Shown piece by piece: positions 33,412 through 33,419 of a DNA stretch of 33,419 bases. Each line of letters begins with the position of its first letter. Position 1 is the stretch's first letter. Under the pieces are notes generated by a model. That model was given only the letters and a program-made list of their open reading frames with translations. It had not been told where the DNA came from and ran no database searches. Made by a program: the position numbers and the translations under genes. This stretch comes from Thermoanaerobaculia bacterium (lineage in GTDB: Bacteria; Acidobacteriota; Thermoanaerobaculia; Multivoradales; JAHEKO01), in the NCBI GenBank assembly GCA_945787635.1, contig CALZIK010000141.1, positions 1-33,419 on the forward strand, written 5' to 3'.

Positions 33412-33419
33412 CGGTCGAC
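33412..33419. repeat. REP-like element cut by the window edge
   Basis: CGGTCGAC begins 4 bases after the SNF2 stop codon and runs to the last base. It is the left arm of the GGTCGAC-type hairpin found at 16145 and 13958; the loop and right arm would lie outside the window. Confidence 0.35.

Overview
The window is a GC-rich (roughly two-thirds G+C by eye) stretch of bacterial chromosome with about 19 well-supported protein genes, no rRNA or tRNA, no insertion sequence and no CRISPR array. The gene mix (photosynthetic-reaction-centre-type diheme cytochrome, multiheme cytochrome, ASPIC/UnbV FG-GAP protein with TPRs, giant DUF11/GEVEDY surface protein, DUF481 outer-membrane protein, type II NADH dehydrogenase) suggests a Gram-negative environmental bacterium of the Acidobacteriota (Thermoanaerobaculia-like) or a related lineage. 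That placement is inference; no phylogenetic marker was compared.

Layout. 1-2176: the tail of an upstream gene, a small secreted Gly/Arg-rich protein, a monoheme cytochrome c (minus) and a divergent Tat-exported protein. 2296-10971 (minus): two secreted surface proteins, one of 2073 aa with nine tandem Ig-like repeats and one of 750 aa. Both end in the same roughly 65-residue C-terminal module. 11024-15987 (plus): a lipoprotein-type MTA/SAH deaminase-like amidohydrolase, a class I glutamine amidotransferase, an AhpD-fold protein and a radical SAM/SPASM-like protein with an unusual CX5CX2C motif. 16174-24160 (minus): malic enzyme, diheme cytochrome c, an RRM RNA-binding protein with a textbook terminator, TypA/BipA, NDH-2, a DUF481 porin-like protein and a small lipoprotein. 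24417-33408 (plus): a membrane-anchored pentaheme cytochrome, an FG-GAP/ASPIC-UnbV/TPR protein, a small membrane-anchored protein and a SWIM-SNF2 helicase behind a structured leader.

How the genes may work together. Several encode respiratory or periplasmic redox functions (NDH-2, three c-type cytochromes, malic enzyme making reducing power). The pentaheme cytochrome and the FG-GAP/TPR protein are separated by only 22 bases and probably form one transcription unit. The surface proteins at 2296-10971 form a second theme, secretion and surface display, with a shared C-terminal module as a candidate sorting signal.

The most distinctive non-coding feature is a family of short intergenic palindromes. 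They have 6-8 bp stems and mostly 6-nt loops, and several are flanked by GTAG/CTAC like REP elements. They occur in at least six intergenic spots, with four packed between the radical SAM gene and malic enzyme. The structured leader before the SNF2 gene and the radical SAM gene with its noncanonical cysteine spacing are the other best candidates for something undescribed.
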